From contig DGBN01000029.1 in NCBI GenBank assembly GCA_002384815.1, positions 1-64,000 of the forward strand: a stretch of 64,000 bases of DNA. The letters are read 5' to 3'. Source of the DNA: Oxalobacteraceae bacterium UBA4003 (lineage in GTDB: Bacteria > Pseudomonadota > Gammaproteobacteria > Burkholderiales > Burkholderiaceae_D). Made by a program: the position numbers and the translations under genes. Of this stretch, positions 43,387 through 55,502 are shown in pieces; the stretch's first letter is position 1, and every line of letters begins with the position of its first letter. The notes under the pieces are model-generated. The model worked only from the letters and a program-made list of their open reading frames with translations, did not search any database and had not been told where the DNA came from.

Positions 43387-43920
43387 TTTTATCGATTCCT
43401 TTATCTATATACAAATCGTACGAGTCCGCTGCCCGACGGATACTGCGCCGCGACGCATGCGAGCCTCAATATAATTAATCGCGACCGATATTTACTGGCA
43501 GGTGGCTGCCCCTGCAGGTGCGCGCCATCAGGATATGTGACGCATTTCGAAGCGCTCAAAATACGCTCTGATTTTTTCGTCATTTCGCATCACGGCGCAT
43601 GCAAGGATACCAGAAAGGATTGCACGATCGACGTGCAGGAAGGAGGCATGTACCAGTAAATTTGTCGTCATGGTCGACATACCACTTGCCAGAAAGTCAT
43701 CAAGAGTCACGCCCCCGTTAGCACCGCCGCGCACGTAACGCCGATCATCATTTACCGAAGAAAGTAAGCGAAGAAGCATGGCAAGAACTGTAAATATCTG
43801 CAGAGGCCAGGGTGCGTTATTTCGATTTCACTTCATGGCAAGGTGCTGCAAACCACAAGCAGTCAATCTGTCATCGTTTTCATAACTGCAGGTTGCCATC
43901 CGTTTGATTCAGCATCACCA
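43387..43920. other. Gap of about 530 bases, little recognisable
   Basis: Between the formyltransferase-ACT gene and srkA, both on the minus strand. The only candidate gene is the 83-codon frame at 43528-43779. No tRNA, clear terminator or promoter pair is seen in the rest. Confidence 0.4.
43528..43779 (-). CDS. Doubtful 83-aa hypothetical protein
   Basis: An open frame of 83 codons in an otherwise empty gap. The product has a plausible amino-acid mix (LLVHASFLHVDRAILSGILA) but there is no ribosome-binding site before ATG 43779 or the internal ATG 43680. It could be a remnant of a longer gene. Confidence 0.25.
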   Translation of the reverse strand: MLLRLLSSVNDDRRYVRGGANGGVTLDDFLASGMSTMTTNLLVHASFLHVDRAILSGILACAVMRNDEKIRAYFERFEMRHIS

Positions 43921-44913
43921 TCAATTCGTCCACAGGGGCGCTTCATCCATCAAGGCCACCTGTTCGCGCAATTCCAGAATCCTGTCCTGCCAGTAACGCT
44001 GCGTGTTAAACCACGGGAATGCCACCGGAAATGCGGGGTCGTCCCAGCGACGCGCCAGCCATGCTGCATAGTGAATCAGGCGCAAGGTACGCAAGGCCTC
44101 GATCAGATGCAATTCACGCGTATCGAAATCGGCGAAGTCTTCGTAGCCGGCCAGCAGATCGGATAACTGCCGCACCTGATCGCGTCGCTCGCCCGAAAGC
44201 AACATCCACAAATCCTGTATCGCCGGCCCGGTGCGACTGTCATCAAAATCGACAAAATGCGGGCCGGCATCGGTCCACAAAACATTTCCTATATGGCAGT
44301 CGCCGTGCAATCGCAGACTATTCACGCCACCGGCCCTATCGAAACAACGGCGCACGCCATCAATCGCCTGCGCAATCACACTGCGATATGCCTCGAGCAG
44401 ATCAGGCGGAATGAAATTATTCGCCAGCAGATAATCGCGTGGCTCTTCGCCGAAGGTCGCAATATTCAAGGCTGGTCGATGTTCAAATGTTTGCAACGCG
44501 CCGACGGCGTGTATGCGCCCGATGAAACGCCCCAGCCACTCCAGCGTCGCCGGATCGTCCAGTTCAGGAGCGCGGCCGCCGTGCCGTGCAAAAACGGAAA
44601 ATTTAAATCCGGAAAATTCATGCAGCGTACGCCCGTTGATCAGCGTCATCGCCGGCACCACGGGAATTTCCCGCTCGACCAGCTTGGCGACAAATGCATG
44701 TTCTTCAAGTATCGCTTCGTCGCTCCAGCGTGCCGGGCGATAGAATTTTGCAACCAGTGGCGGGCCGTCTTCAATACCGATCTGATAGACGCGATTTTCG
44801 TAACTATTGAGCGCCAGCAGGCGGCCATCGCTATACAGGCCGACGCTTTCCAGCGCATCGAGCACGCAATCGGGCGTGAGTGTGGAAAACGACAAGAGAG
44901 TGGATTCATTCAT
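43921..44913 (-). CDS. srkA: Stress response kinase A (YihE family)
   Basis: A 330-residue aminoglycoside-phosphotransferase-fold protein kinase of the SrkA/YihE type, which in E. coli protects from stress-triggered death. The N-terminus has the [11 protein letters not shown] nucleotide loop and VAKFYRP lysine. The catalytic segment is [12 protein letters not shown] and the metal-binding segment [11 protein letters not shown] 44913 is preferred because the family begins there; the longer frame to 45150 runs through the divergent promoter region. It is divergent from the UPF0149 gene. Confidence 0.92.
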   Translation of the reverse strand: MNESTLLSFSTLTPDCVLDALESVGLYSDGRLLALNSYENRVYQIGIEDGPPLVAKFYRPARWSDEAILEEHAFVAKLVEREIPVVPAMTLINGRTLHEFSGFKFSVFARHGGRAPELDDPATLEWLGRFIGRIHAVGALQTFEHRPALNIATFGEEPRDYLLANNFIPPDLLEAYRSVIAQAIDGVRRCFDRAGGVNSLRLHGDCHIGNVLWTDAGPHFVDFDDSRTGPAIQDLWMLLSGERRDQVRQLSDLLAGYEDFADFDTRELHLIEALRTLRLIHYAAWLARRWDDPAFPVAFPWFNTQRYWQDRILELREQVALMDEAPLWTN

Positions 44914-45064
44914 CTGCACATTGTACGGTGCCGCAGCACCATTTTTCCGGCAAATGGTGCACGGCGTTCCATTTGGCAAATCGCATCGTTTCAGCAATCT
45001 GTTCCCATTGTTCAAAACCGTACTGATACACTGTCGCCTCTGCACATCAACAAAGAAACTCATC

Positions 45065-45763
45065 ATGCATCTCGACCAGCCTCTTTCCGATAAAGAATTC
45101 GACGAACTCGACAAGTTCCTGCTTTCCGATCGCACTGCCGACGACTGCATGGCAATGGACTCGCTGCACGGTTATCTGACGGCACTGGTAGTCGGCCCGG
45201 AAGAAGTACCGCTGGCAGAATGGTTGCCGCATGTCTGGGGCGAAGATGCAGAAGCCATACCGAAGTTCAAGAACGACAAGGAATACGAACGCATCGTCGC
45301 CCTGATCGCACGCTTCATGAACGAAATCGCGATCACGCTGGAGGTCGCGCCTAAAGAATACGAACCACTGTTCTGTGAGCACGAATGGGAAGGCAAACCG
45401 GTACTCGACGGCGAAGCCTGGGCCTGGGGTTTTAATTTAGGCATAAGCCTGCGTGCCGAAGCATGGGAACCTATTCAAACTTCGAACATTGCGCCGCTGA
45501 TGCGCCCGATTTATCTGCTGGGTGCAGAAGAAATTGAAGAAGAAGAATTGGTACTGGTCGACAACCCGGTCAAATGCCACAAGCTGACGATAGAGATCGA
45601 AGCTGCGATTCCGGAAATCCACAAATTCTGGCTGCCGCATCGCAAGTCGGCCGTCAAAACGGTACAGCGTGAAACGCCAAAGGTTGGCCGCAACGACGAT
45701 TGTTCATGCGGCAGCGGCAAGAAGTTCAAGAAGTGCTGCGGCGCGGAGCCGAGCGCAGAATAA
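45065..45763 (+). CDS. UPF0149/YecA family protein with SEC-C motif
   Basis: A 232-residue protein. The UPF0149 domain fills residues 1-190 ([27 protein letters not shown]). A C-terminal SEC-C zinc motif [19 protein letters not shown] lies at about 208-226, as found at the end of SecA. YecA is linked to SecA and the ribosome in E. coli. The start is the internal ATG 45065, since the longer frame is antisense to srkA. A bidirectional terminator follows. Confidence 0.9.
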   Translation: MHLDQPLSDKEFDELDKFLLSDRTADDCMAMDSLHGYLTALVVGPEEVPLAEWLPHVWGEDAEAIPKFKNDKEYERIVALIARFMNEIAITLEVAPKEYEPLFCEHEWEGKPVLDGEAWAWGFNLGISLRAEAWEPIQTSNIAPLMRPIYLLGAEEIEEEELVLVDNPVKCHKLTIEIEAAIPEIHKFWLPHRKSAVKTVQRETPKVGRNDDCSCGSGKKFKKCCGAEPSAE

Positions 45764-45786
45764 CACGCGTCGTAAAGCGCAGATGC

Positions 45787-45819
45787 AAAAAAGGCATGTG
45801 ATGATCACATGCCTTTTTT
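45787..45819. terminator. Bidirectional terminator
   Basis: AAAAAAGGCATGTGAT and its exact complement separated by one base, between the convergent UPF0149 and orn genes. The A/T tails serve both strands. Confidence 0.92.
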
Positions 45820-45860
45820 GTTTTCAGCCTGCCGCCATCACAGCAGCAAAACCAGTCGCA

Positions 45861-46445
45861 TTATTCCTTGATGAAATGCTCGCGGTAATAACGCAACTCT
45901 TCTATCGATTCAATGATATCGGCCAAGGCAGTATGCTTTTGATGTTTCTTGAAACCGCTGGCCAGTTCCGGCTTCCAGCGCTTGCACAATTCTTTTAAAG
46001 TCGAGACATCCAGATTGCGGTAATGGAAGAAGGCTTCCAGTTTCGGCATGCCGCGCGCCATGAAACGTCTATCCTGACAAATCGAATTGCCGCACATGGG
46101 CGATTTGCCTTTGGGTACGTATTTTTTCAAAAATTCGATCAACTCCTCTTCCGCCTGCGCCTCTGTCACCGTCGACGTCTTGACGCGGTCAATCAAGCCG
46201 GAGCGACCATGCGTGCCCTTGTTCCATGCATCCATCTTGTCCAGCGTTTCATCGGATTGATGAATCGCAAATACCGGGCCTTCGCCGATGATATTCAATT
46301 CCGCATCCGTTATCACCACGGCAACCTCGATGATGCGGTCATTGTCGCAATCGAGCCCGGTCATTTCCATATCCAGCCATACCAGATTGAACTCATTCGG
46401 ACGCACCGGTGCGGTGGATGGTGTTACTTCAGCAGCTTGTGACAT
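45861..46445 (-). CDS. orn: Oligoribonuclease
   Basis: A 194-residue DEDD-family 3'-5' exonuclease that degrades RNA dinucleotides and pGpG. Motifs are [12 protein letters not shown] (Exo I), [12 protein letters not shown] (Exo II) and [19 protein letters not shown] (Exo III). ATG 46445 is chosen from AAGGGAAAC eight bases upstream; the longer frame adds 20 residues not typical of Orn. It is divergent from the M48 peptidase with a 50-base gap. Confidence 0.95.
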   Translation of the reverse strand: MSQAAEVTPSTAPVRPNEFNLVWLDMEMTGLDCDNDRIIEVAVVITDAELNIIGEGPVFAIHQSDETLDKMDAWNKGTHGRSGLIDRVKTSTVTEAQAEEELIEFLKKYVPKGKSPMCGNSICQDRRFMARGMPKLEAFFHYRNLDVSTLKELCKRWKPELASGFKKHQKHTALADIIESIEELRYYREHFIKE

Positions 46446-46495
46446 AATTGTTTCCCTTGGACCAGCATAATCCGCCATTTTCTCACAGGAAAAGA

Positions 46496-47752
46496 ATGTC
46501 ATCACTCGCGTTTACCGTTTTGTTTGTCAGCTTTCTGCTTATCAGCCTGCTGGTGCGCTTCTGGCTTGCGTCTCGCCACATTCGCCACATCCTTGCCAAT
46601 CGCGCTACGGTGCCTGTGCAATTTGCCGGCCAGATTTCGTTGCAGGCACATCAAAAAGCAGCGGATTACTCGATTGCGAAAACCAAGTTTGCACTCTTTA
46701 TCGTGCTGCTGAATGCCGCCGTACTGATCGGCTTTACTCTGATGGGCGGTCTGCAATGGCTGGCGAACGCTTCGCTGGATATCTTCGGCGATGGCTGGCG
46801 TTACCAATTGGCGCTGGTGCTGGCATTCGCATTGATCTCGGGTCTGGTCGAATTGCCCTTCGACTATTTCCGCCAGTTCGTGCTGGAAGCGCGCTTCGGT
46901 TTCAACCGCATGTCGCCGGCGCTGTTTTTCATCGACCTGTTTAAAAGCACCGTGTTGTCGCTGGCACTCGGCCTCAGCCTGGTGTGGATCACATTGATCC
47001 TGATGGAAAAATCCGGCGACCTGTGGTGGTTGTATGCGTGGGTGCTGTGGTGCGTCTTCCAGATGTTGATGCTGGTACTGGTGCCACTGTTCATCGCACC
47101 GATGTTCAACAAGTTCAAACCACTGGAAGATGAGAACCTGCGCACCCGTATTGAAAACCTGATGCAACGCATCGGCTTTGCATCCAGCGGCTTGTTCGTG
47201 ATGGATGGTTCACGCCGCAGTGCACACGGCAATGCCTACTTCTCCGGCTTTGGCGCAGCCAAGCGCATCGTGTTTTTCGATACCTTGCTGGAACGTCTGG
47301 CACCGAATGAAATTGAAGCGGTGCTCGCGCATGAACTCGGACATTTCAAACTCAAGCATGTGGTCAAACGCATCGTCGTGATGTTTGCCGCATCGCTGGC
47401 TTTCCTCGCGCTGCTTGGTTACATGAAAACACAAGCATGGTTCTATACCGGCCTCGGCGTGGAACCGATGATGGGCGCGAGTAATGATGCAATGGCGCTG
47501 ATTCTGTTTGCACTGGTGTTGCCGGTTTTTGGCTTCCTGCTGTCGCCACTGACATCACTCAGTTCGCGCAAGCATGAATTCGAAGCCGATGCCTTTGCCG
47601 CGCAACATACAAACTCGCAGGATCTGGTTTCCGCACTCGTCAAACTGTATGAAGACAATGCATCGACACTGACGCCCGACCCATTGCATTCGGCATTCTA
47701 CGATTCGCATCCACCAGCAAGCGTGCGTATCAACAAGCTACTGGCCACTTGA
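46496..47752 (+). CDS. M48 membrane metalloprotease (Ste24/CAAX protease-like)
   Basis: A 418-residue integral-membrane zinc peptidase. Five or more hydrophobic spans surround the catalytic [12 protein letters not shown] motif (HEXXH), with the third ligand Glu in HEFEADAFA. The M48 N-terminal domain ([16 protein letters not shown]) matches Ste24-type proteins rather than HtpX. AGGAAAAG precedes ATG 46496. Membrane-protein quality control is the likely role, since bacteria lack CAAX prenylation. The pterin dehydratase gene starts 11 bases after it, so they are probably cotranscribed. Confidence 0.9.
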   Translation: MSSLAFTVLFVSFLLISLLVRFWLASRHIRHILANRATVPVQFAGQISLQAHQKAADYSIAKTKFALFIVLLNAAVLIGFTLMGGLQWLANASLDIFGDGWRYQLALVLAFALISGLVELPFDYFRQFVLEARFGFNRMSPALFFIDLFKSTVLSLALGLSLVWITLILMEKSGDLWWLYAWVLWCVFQMLMLVLVPLFIAPMFNKFKPLEDENLRTRIENLMQRIGFASSGLFVMDGSRRSAHGNAYFSGFGAAKRIVFFDTLLERLAPNEIEAVLAHELGHFKLKHVVKRIVVMFAASLAFLALLGYMKTQAWFYTGLGVEPMMGASNDAMALILFALVLPVFGFLLSPLTSLSSRKHEFEADAFAAQHTNSQDLVSALVKLYEDNASTLTPDPLHSAFYDSHPPASVRINKLLAT

Positions 47753-47763
47753 GCCAACCCGCG

Positions 47764-48114
47764 ATGAGCAACGCTGCCGACTTGCGCAAACAAAAATGCC
47801 GTCATCAGATGACGGCATTGAATGCGGAAGAAGTCGCGCAGCATTTGCAGGCAGTCTCCGCCTGGAAACTGCAGAATGGAAAAATCGTCAGGGAATTTAC
47901 TTTCCCCGATTATTACAACACGCTGGCCTTCGTCAACGCGATCGCCTACATCATCCATGCGGAAGATCACCATCCCGAGCTGGTGATTACCTATAAGCAC
48001 TGCATCGTCAAATTCAATACGCATTCCGTCAATGACGGCAAAGGCGGCTTGTCGGACAACGACTTTATCTGCGCCGCCAAACTGGATGCCACTTTTGAAC
48101 GATCGTTCGCTTGA
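47764..48114 (+). CDS. phhB: Pterin-4a-carbinolamine dehydratase
   Basis: A 116-residue PCD/DCoH-fold enzyme that regenerates the pterin cofactor after aromatic hydroxylation. The active-site pattern is AEDHHPELVITY with the two key histidines, and a later His in NTHSVNDGKGGLSDND. ATG 47764 is preferred over an in-frame TTG at 47749 that overlaps the protease gene. No phenylalanine hydroxylase gene is adjacent. The fold is small and often annotated by homology only, but the motif is clear. Confidence 0.92.
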   Translation: MSNAADLRKQKCRHQMTALNAEEVAQHLQAVSAWKLQNGKIVREFTFPDYYNTLAFVNAIAYIIHAEDHHPELVITYKHCIVKFNTHSVNDGKGGLSDNDFICAAKLDATFERSFA

Positions 48115-48157
48115 TTTGCTCACCCTGCTTGCTTACCCGCCCGCTCCTAGCTGATTA

Positions 48158-49060
48158 ATGGCCACATCTATCGACACTCTCACAGGCACCGTCATTGCCG
48201 CACATGGCCGGCATTATCTGGTTCAAACCGATACCGCAAAACTGCAATGCGTCACACGGGGCAAGAAAAGCGATGTGGCCGTCGGCGATATCGTCAATCT
48301 CAAACTAACGTCTGCCAATCAAGGCGTGATTGAAGAAATCACCGAACGCAAGACACTGCTGTATCGCTCTGACCAGTACAAATCCAAACTACTGGCTGCC
48401 AACGTCACGCAACTGTTTATCGTGGTCGCTACCGAACCGGGCTTCTCCGACGATCTCGTCTCACGTTCGCTGGTCGCGGCCGAAGCGGCAGGCGTAGCCG
48501 TGCATATCATTCTGAACAAGATCGACGTCGTCGCGGCGCTGGAGAAAACCCGCAAGCGTGTGGCCTTCTACGACGCGCTCGGCTATCCGGTGCATGAAGT
48601 ATCAGCAACCACGCAGCCGGAACAAACCGTCGCTGTGCTGCTGCCCTTGCTGACCGGGCAATCGACTATCCTGATCGGGCAATCGGGTATGGGCAAGTCG
48701 TCCATCATCAATCTGATCGTGCCGGACGCGGATATTGCGGTACGCGAGATTTCTGCCGCGCTCGATACCGGAAAACACACAACCACGTTCACACGTCTGT
48801 ACGCAATCGATGACAAAACAATGATCATTGATTCGCCTGGTTTCCAGGAATTCGGCCTCTATCATTTGACCGAAGGCATGCTGGAACGCGCGTTTCCCGA
48901 GTTCGAACCACACTTGGGAAAATGCAAATTTTATAATTGCCATCATTCCAATGAACCGGAATGCGCCATTCGCACAGCCGTGGCAGCCGGTCATATAGCG
49001 ACTATGAGGCACGCTTTATACCTGCAGTTATTGCACGAATCATCACAGAAGCTTTATTGA
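48158..49060 (+). CDS. rsgA: Ribosome biogenesis GTPase RsgA
   Basis: A 300-residue circularly permuted GTPase acting in 30S subunit maturation. An N-terminal OB fold (about 1-75) precedes the G domain in G4-G1-G3 order: [13 protein letters not shown] and DSPGF. A C-terminal zinc knuckle follows ([16 protein letters not shown]), with three cysteines and a histidine. Length is normal. It lies 43 bases after the pterin dehydratase gene and is closed by a hairpin. Confidence 0.96.
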   Translation: MATSIDTLTGTVIAAHGRHYLVQTDTAKLQCVTRGKKSDVAVGDIVNLKLTSANQGVIEEITERKTLLYRSDQYKSKLLAANVTQLFIVVATEPGFSDDLVSRSLVAAEAAGVAVHIILNKIDVVAALEKTRKRVAFYDALGYPVHEVSATTQPEQTVAVLLPLLTGQSTILIGQSGMGKSSIINLIVPDADIAVREISAALDTGKHTTTFTRLYAIDDKTMIIDSPGFQEFGLYHLTEGMLERAFPEFEPHLGKCKFYNCHHSNEPECAIRTAVAAGHIATMRHALYLQLLHESSQKLY

Positions 49061-49068
49061 AACCATGC

Positions 49069-49092
49069 AAGCACCGCTGCGGGTGGCTTTTT
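49069..49092 (+). terminator. Terminator after rsgA
   Basis: AAGC-ACC pairs with GGT-GCTT (one bulged base) around a six-base loop, ending in a T-run, nine bases after the rsgA stop. A TATAAT box at 49108-49113 just downstream probably starts argF transcription. Confidence 0.6.
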
Positions 49093-49167
49093 CGGGTCAA
49101 AATCCCTTATAATTGAAGCAGTTACAACATTCGGCGGCAGGCGGCAAGCTAGTCGCCGTTTTCAATT

Positions 49168-51503
<2,336 letters not shown>

Positions 51504-51529
51504 TTCCTTCAACATCAAACATACAAATC

Positions 51530-51844
51530 ATGACTACTCAATTCGATAACGTTTCCGTCGTCAAAAAAGCCAATATCTACTTCGATGGAAAATGCGTGTC
51601 ATACACAGTACTGTTCGCTGACGGCACCAAGAAAACCATAGGCATCATTTTCCCGTCGACCTTGAAATTCAACACCGGCGCTGCAGAAATCATGGAACTG
51701 AATGCAGGCAAATGCCGCATTCGTCTGGCTGGTGCAACTGAATGGAATACCTATGAAGGCGGCCAGCAATTCGAAGTGCCTGCAAATTCGAGTTTCGATA
51801 TTGAAACGGCAGAAACACTGGATTACGTTTGCCATTACCTCTGA
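51530..51844 (+). CDS. ppnP: Pyrimidine/purine nucleoside phosphorylase PpnP
   Basis: A 104-residue cupin-fold protein of the former DUF1255/UPF0345 family, now PpnP, which phosphorolyses several nucleosides. Family landmarks are [22 protein letters not shown] near the N-terminus, [11 protein letters not shown] and the C-terminal YVCHYL. It follows argG by 26 bases and a strong terminator closes the unit. Confidence 0.93.
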   Translation: MTTQFDNVSVVKKANIYFDGKCVSYTVLFADGTKKTIGIIFPSTLKFNTGAAEIMELNAGKCRIRLAGATEWNTYEGGQQFEVPANSSFDIETAETLDYVCHYL

Positions 51845-51858
51845 CCTGATCGCACAAT

Positions 51859-51894
51859 AAAAAGCCCGGCTGCGTCATGCAGCCGGGCTTTTTT
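51859..51894 (+). terminator. Strong terminator after ppnP
   Basis: AAAAAGCCCGGCTGC pairs with GCAGCCGGGCTTTTT around a five-base loop, with six T at the end. Confidence 0.95.
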
Positions 51895-52094
51895 ACTAAG
51901 GACTAGGCATCTTGCTCTGACAGAGTGTCATTCAGCGCAATTTTGCCACCGGAGTATGGGCTGCCTTGCATGCCTTCGACCTATAATGAACGCTGTTGGA
52001 ATTGCTGACCGCCGGTTTGAATTGATTCACTCAGTGCGGCCCTGTTTGTTCGCTCGCGACGACCTCGCTGTAACTTCCCCCAAGAAAGAAACAT

Positions 52095-53753
52095 ATGATC
52101 CTTGGCATTGATGTGGGCGGCACACATACCGATTCGGTATTAATGCAGAACCGCAAAATTATCCGCAAGTCAAAAGTACTGACTGACAAGAACGACATTC
52201 TGGCTTGCGTGATGCACGCGACACAGGCTGTCGTAACGGCAGACGATATCAAGCAGCTGAAGCGTATCGTGCTCAGCACCACAATTTCCACCAATGCCGT
52301 TGCTCAAAACCAGCTCGACCCGGTCGGCCTGATCGTCATGAACGGCCCTGGTGTTTCGCCCAGGGATTTGCCACTGGCCGACAGGACGCACTTGATCGCC
52401 GGTTATATGAACCACCGCGGCATTGAAGCAGAAGCAATCGATGACGATGAACTGCAGGCGTTGAAACAACAGTTCAGCGCGGACAAGATCAATCACCTCG
52501 CGGTCATCGGCAAGTTCTCGACACGTAATCCTGTACACGAACAGGAAGTCGGCGCCTTCTTCACAGATCAAATCACGCACGCATCACTCGGCCATCACCA
52601 ATCAGGTGTACTGAATTTTCCGCGCCGGATAGCGACCACCTACCTGAACGCCGCCATCTGGAGCCTGCACAGCCGCATGGTCGATCAGCTGGCCGGCTAT
52701 CTGCAGGAACTCGGCGTCGATGTGCCGCTATTCATTCTGAAAGCCGATGGCGGCACCATAGGCGTACAGCAATCGCGCAACTATCCGGTGCAGACCATAC
52801 TGTCGGGACCAGCCGCCACCATCATGGGCGTGCTGCCGTTTGTTTCATCGACACTTGATTCCGTATCGATAGACGTCGGCGGCACCACCACCGACATCGC
52901 GCTGTTCGCTGATGGCGCACCCTTGCTGGAACCGCAGGGAGTCGAGATCGAGGGACACAAGACCCTGATTCGCGGCCTGCTCACGCATTCGATGGCGCTT
53001 GGTGGTGACAGCCATGTACAGGTCGTGAATGGCACGCTGCAAATCGGCCCTGAGCGCAAGGGTTCGGCAATGGCATTCGACGGTCCGGTACCGACGCCTA
53101 CCGATGCACTGATCGTGCTCGGTCTGGCTGCAATCGGCGACAGGAACAAGGCCCTGCACGCCATGGAAAGCCTGGCGGCTGCCTTGCAGCAAACGCCGCA
53201 ACAGCTTGCCCAGGCCATCGTCGACAGCATGTGCGCCAGCATCGCCACCAAGGTCAGTCAAATGATCGCCGAGGTTAACAGCAAGCCGGTCTATACCATT
53301 CATGAGCTGCTCGAGGGGAAAGTACTGAATCCGCAGCAATTGATCGCAGTCGGCGGACCGGCGCCATATATTGCAAAACAGGTTGGCGAACTGCTGGCAC
53401 TGCCTGCGCTCGTGCCGCAGGACTCGGAAGTGATCAATGCCAGTGGCGCGGCAATGGCACGTACCACCGTCGAGTTGAATCTGCTTGCCGATACCGAATC
53501 GCAGCAACTGAGTTTCGCCGAAGACGGCCGCAAGATGAAAATATCTTCGCGCACCACGGTCGATGATGTCGTCGCGATCGGTCAGGAACGTTTGCTTGAA
53601 ATCGCCAGAGCCGCCGGTGCACGCGATGAAGATCTGGAAGTCGAAGTCGCAGACTGCCAGTCATTCAACGTCATCCACGGTTATGCAACCACAGGCAAGA
53701 ACATCCGCGTCCGCTTGCAGATCAAACCCGGTTTGATCAAACATGAACAATGA
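52095..53753 (+). CDS. Hydantoinase/oxoprolinase-family protein (HyuA-like)
   Basis: A 552-residue ASKHA-fold protein related to HyuA and the ATP-binding half of 5-oxoprolinase. The N-terminal phosphate loop is GIDVGGTHTDSVLM. The second nucleotide motif is SIDVGGTTTDIALF, with the ILSGPAATIMG segment between. There is no HyuB partner here. Instead the next gene, a histone-deacetylase-family hydrolase, overlaps its end (ATGA at 53750), so the two are translationally coupled and probably act in one pathway. The substrate is unknown. Confidence 0.85.
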   Translation: MILGIDVGGTHTDSVLMQNRKIIRKSKVLTDKNDILACVMHATQAVVTADDIKQLKRIVLSTTISTNAVAQNQLDPVGLIVMNGPGVSPRDLPLADRTHLIAGYMNHRGIEAEAIDDDELQALKQQFSADKINHLAVIGKFSTRNPVHEQEVGAFFTDQITHASLGHHQSGVLNFPRRIATTYLNAAIWSLHSRMVDQLAGYLQELGVDVPLFILKADGGTIGVQQSRNYPVQTILSGPAATIMGVLPFVSSTLDSVSIDVGGTTTDIALFADGAPLLEPQGVEIEGHKTLIRGLLTHSMALGGDSHVQVVNGTLQIGPERKGSAMAFDGPVPTPTDALIVLGLAAIGDRNKALHAMESLAAALQQTPQQLAQAIVDSMCASIATKVSQMIAEVNSKPVYTIHELLEGKVLNPQQLIAVGGPAPYIAKQVGELLALPALVPQDSEVINASGAAMARTTVELNLLADTESQQLSFAEDGRKMKISSRTTVDDVVAIGQERLLEIARAAGARDEDLEVEVADCQSFNVIHGYATTGKNIRVRLQIKPGLIKHEQ

Positions 53754-55099
53754 GCATGAAGAACAAGTTTGAGGAAAACAGCGTGAAGAAAAAAACAGGA
53801 CTGGTATTTTTCCCGGCATTTGATTATGCGATTTCACCTACGCATCCGGAACGTGAAGAACGGCTGTTGTACACGCAGGATCAGGTGTTCGAAGAAGGCC
53901 TGCTGGATTTCGACAACATCAAGGAATTCAAACCCGGCGTCGCCACGGCTGAAGACATACAGCGCGTGCATTTCTGCGTGCCGGGCATCGACGAGATCGT
54001 GCATGCCTCGCATCTGATCGCTGTCGGCGGCTGCATTACCGCAGCCGACAAGGTGATGACCAAGGAAGTGGATAACGCCTTTGCGCTGGTGCGTCCCTGC
54101 GGTCACCACTCATACCGTGTCGTGCATGGCAGTCGTGGCTTTTGCACGCTGAACATGGAAGCGATCATGGTCGAATACATCCGCCATAAATATGGCGTGA
54201 AGAAGATTGCGATCGTCGATACCGACTGCCATCATGGCGATGGTTCGCAGGATATTTTCTGGCACGATCCGAACACGCTGTTCATCTCCATGCATCAGGA
54301 TGGCCGCACGCTTTACCCCGGCTCCGGCTTCCCGGACGAGCTGGGTGGACCGAATGCCTTCGGCGCCACGATCAACCTGCCTATGCCGCCAGACACTTGC
54401 GAAGAAGGCTTTCTGTATGTGCTGGATGAAATCGTGATGCCCATCGTGAATGAATTCAAGCCGGACCTGATCATCAATTCAGCCGGACAGGATAATCACT
54501 ATTCCGATCCGATCACGAACATGAAGTTTACTGCGCACGGTTACGCAGTACTCAATCAGCGGCTCGCACCGGATCTGGCCGTACTGGAAGGCGGTTACTC
54601 GATCGAAACCGCACTGCCCTACATCAACACCGGCATCATCCTGGCGATGGCAGGCATGGATTTCAGCCACATCCAGGAACCGGATTACGACGCGGAAAGC
54701 CAGAAGCAGCCTGCTGCAATTGGCGCCTATCTGGAAAAATTGAAGGATGCGACTTTCCATCACTGGAACAATCGCCACACGCTGCGCGAACAGGTCTACC
54801 CTGAACAGGAGTTCCACAAGCGCAGCATGGAGGTGTACTACGACACCGATGGCATACGCGAAACCATCAATGAAACGGTACGCTCCTGTCAGGATTGCGG
54901 CGGCACCGTGGTGATCGATTCGCGCTGCGACGATACGCACAATCATATTCTCGCCGTGCAGATTCCGCGCTATGCCTGCGCTCCCTGCCGCAGTTATGGC
55001 GAAGAACTATTTAACAAAACAGAGATTGGGCGCGCAGCTGAACGTTATACGCAAGTTTTCCTGCAGGACAAGGATAACGACCGCTATCTATCCAGATAA
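53750..55099 (+). CDS. Histone-deacetylase-family hydrolase with zinc-ribbon tail
   Basis: A 449-residue protein of the HDAC/acetylpolyamine amidohydrolase superfamily. The catalytic and zinc residues are in RPCGHHSYR, DTDCHHGDGSQ and SAGQDNHYSDP, followed by LEGGYS, so the active site looks intact. After residue about 375 a C-terminal extension carries two Cys pairs (CQDCGG and CAPC), a probable zinc ribbon not usual in bacterial family members. Bacterial relatives deacetylate polyamines or other small amides. Coupling to a hydantoinase-like ATPase suggests amide or acyl-compound breakdown, but this is inference. Confidence 0.85.
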   Translation: MSMKNKFEENSVKKKTGLVFFPAFDYAISPTHPEREERLLYTQDQVFEEGLLDFDNIKEFKPGVATAEDIQRVHFCVPGIDEIVHASHLIAVGGCITAADKVMTKEVDNAFALVRPCGHHSYRVVHGSRGFCTLNMEAIMVEYIRHKYGVKKIAIVDTDCHHGDGSQDIFWHDPNTLFISMHQDGRTLYPGSGFPDELGGPNAFGATINLPMPPDTCEEGFLYVLDEIVMPIVNEFKPDLIINSAGQDNHYSDPITNMKFTAHGYAVLNQRLAPDLAVLEGGYSIETALPYINTGIILAMAGMDFSHIQEPDYDAESQKQPAAIGAYLEKLKDATFHHWNNRHTLREQVYPEQEFHKRSMEVYYDTDGIRETINETVRSCQDCGGTVVIDSRCDDTHNHILAVQIPRYACAPCRSYGEELFNKTEIGRAAERYTQVFLQDKDNDRYLSR

Positions 55100-55171
55100 G
55101 AAGTCCCAGGTAATGCGAAAACAGTGCCGGCTCTGGCTGAGTCGGCACTGTTTAGCTGGAAGTGCGTTCCG

Positions 55172-55486
55172 TCAGGGATTCCCCAGTGCACGCAGCGTAT
55201 CGCTGCCATAAGGCGACAGTAGCCAGCCCACACAAGCACAATGCAGTAACACCGTCACCCAGTAAATACGCTGGAAGCTAGCCTTGCTGGTTTTATGTCG
55301 CAGGATTTTTTGCGCCAGCCATCCACCAGGCCAGCCGCCAAGGAAATCCAGTAAATGCAGATTGCTTTCGCTAATCCGCCATTGACCCTTGCGTGCTGCC
55401 GATTTGTCAATCGCATAAGCGGCAAAGCTCAGCAAGCTGAGCGCTAGATAACTGCCCAGTACCGGCAATAGAATTTTTGACTCCAT
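55172..55486 (-). CDS. DUF1294 family membrane protein
   Basis: A 104-residue inner-membrane protein with the DUF1294 signature: YAIDKSAARKGQWRISESNL then LLDFLGGWPGGWLAQKILRHKTSK. There are hydrophobic spans at the N-terminus (about 5-22) and C-terminus (about 78-95). Function is unknown. The internal ATG 55486 is preferred to a long upstream extension that overlaps murB. It follows murB by 16 bases on the same strand. Confidence 0.85.
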   Translation of the reverse strand: MESKILLPVLGSYLALSLLSFAAYAIDKSAARKGQWRISESNLHLLDFLGGWPGGWLAQKILRHKTSKASFQRIYWVTVLLHCACVGWLLSPYGSDTLRALGNP

Positions 55487-55502
55487 TATCACAATCCGAT
55501 AA

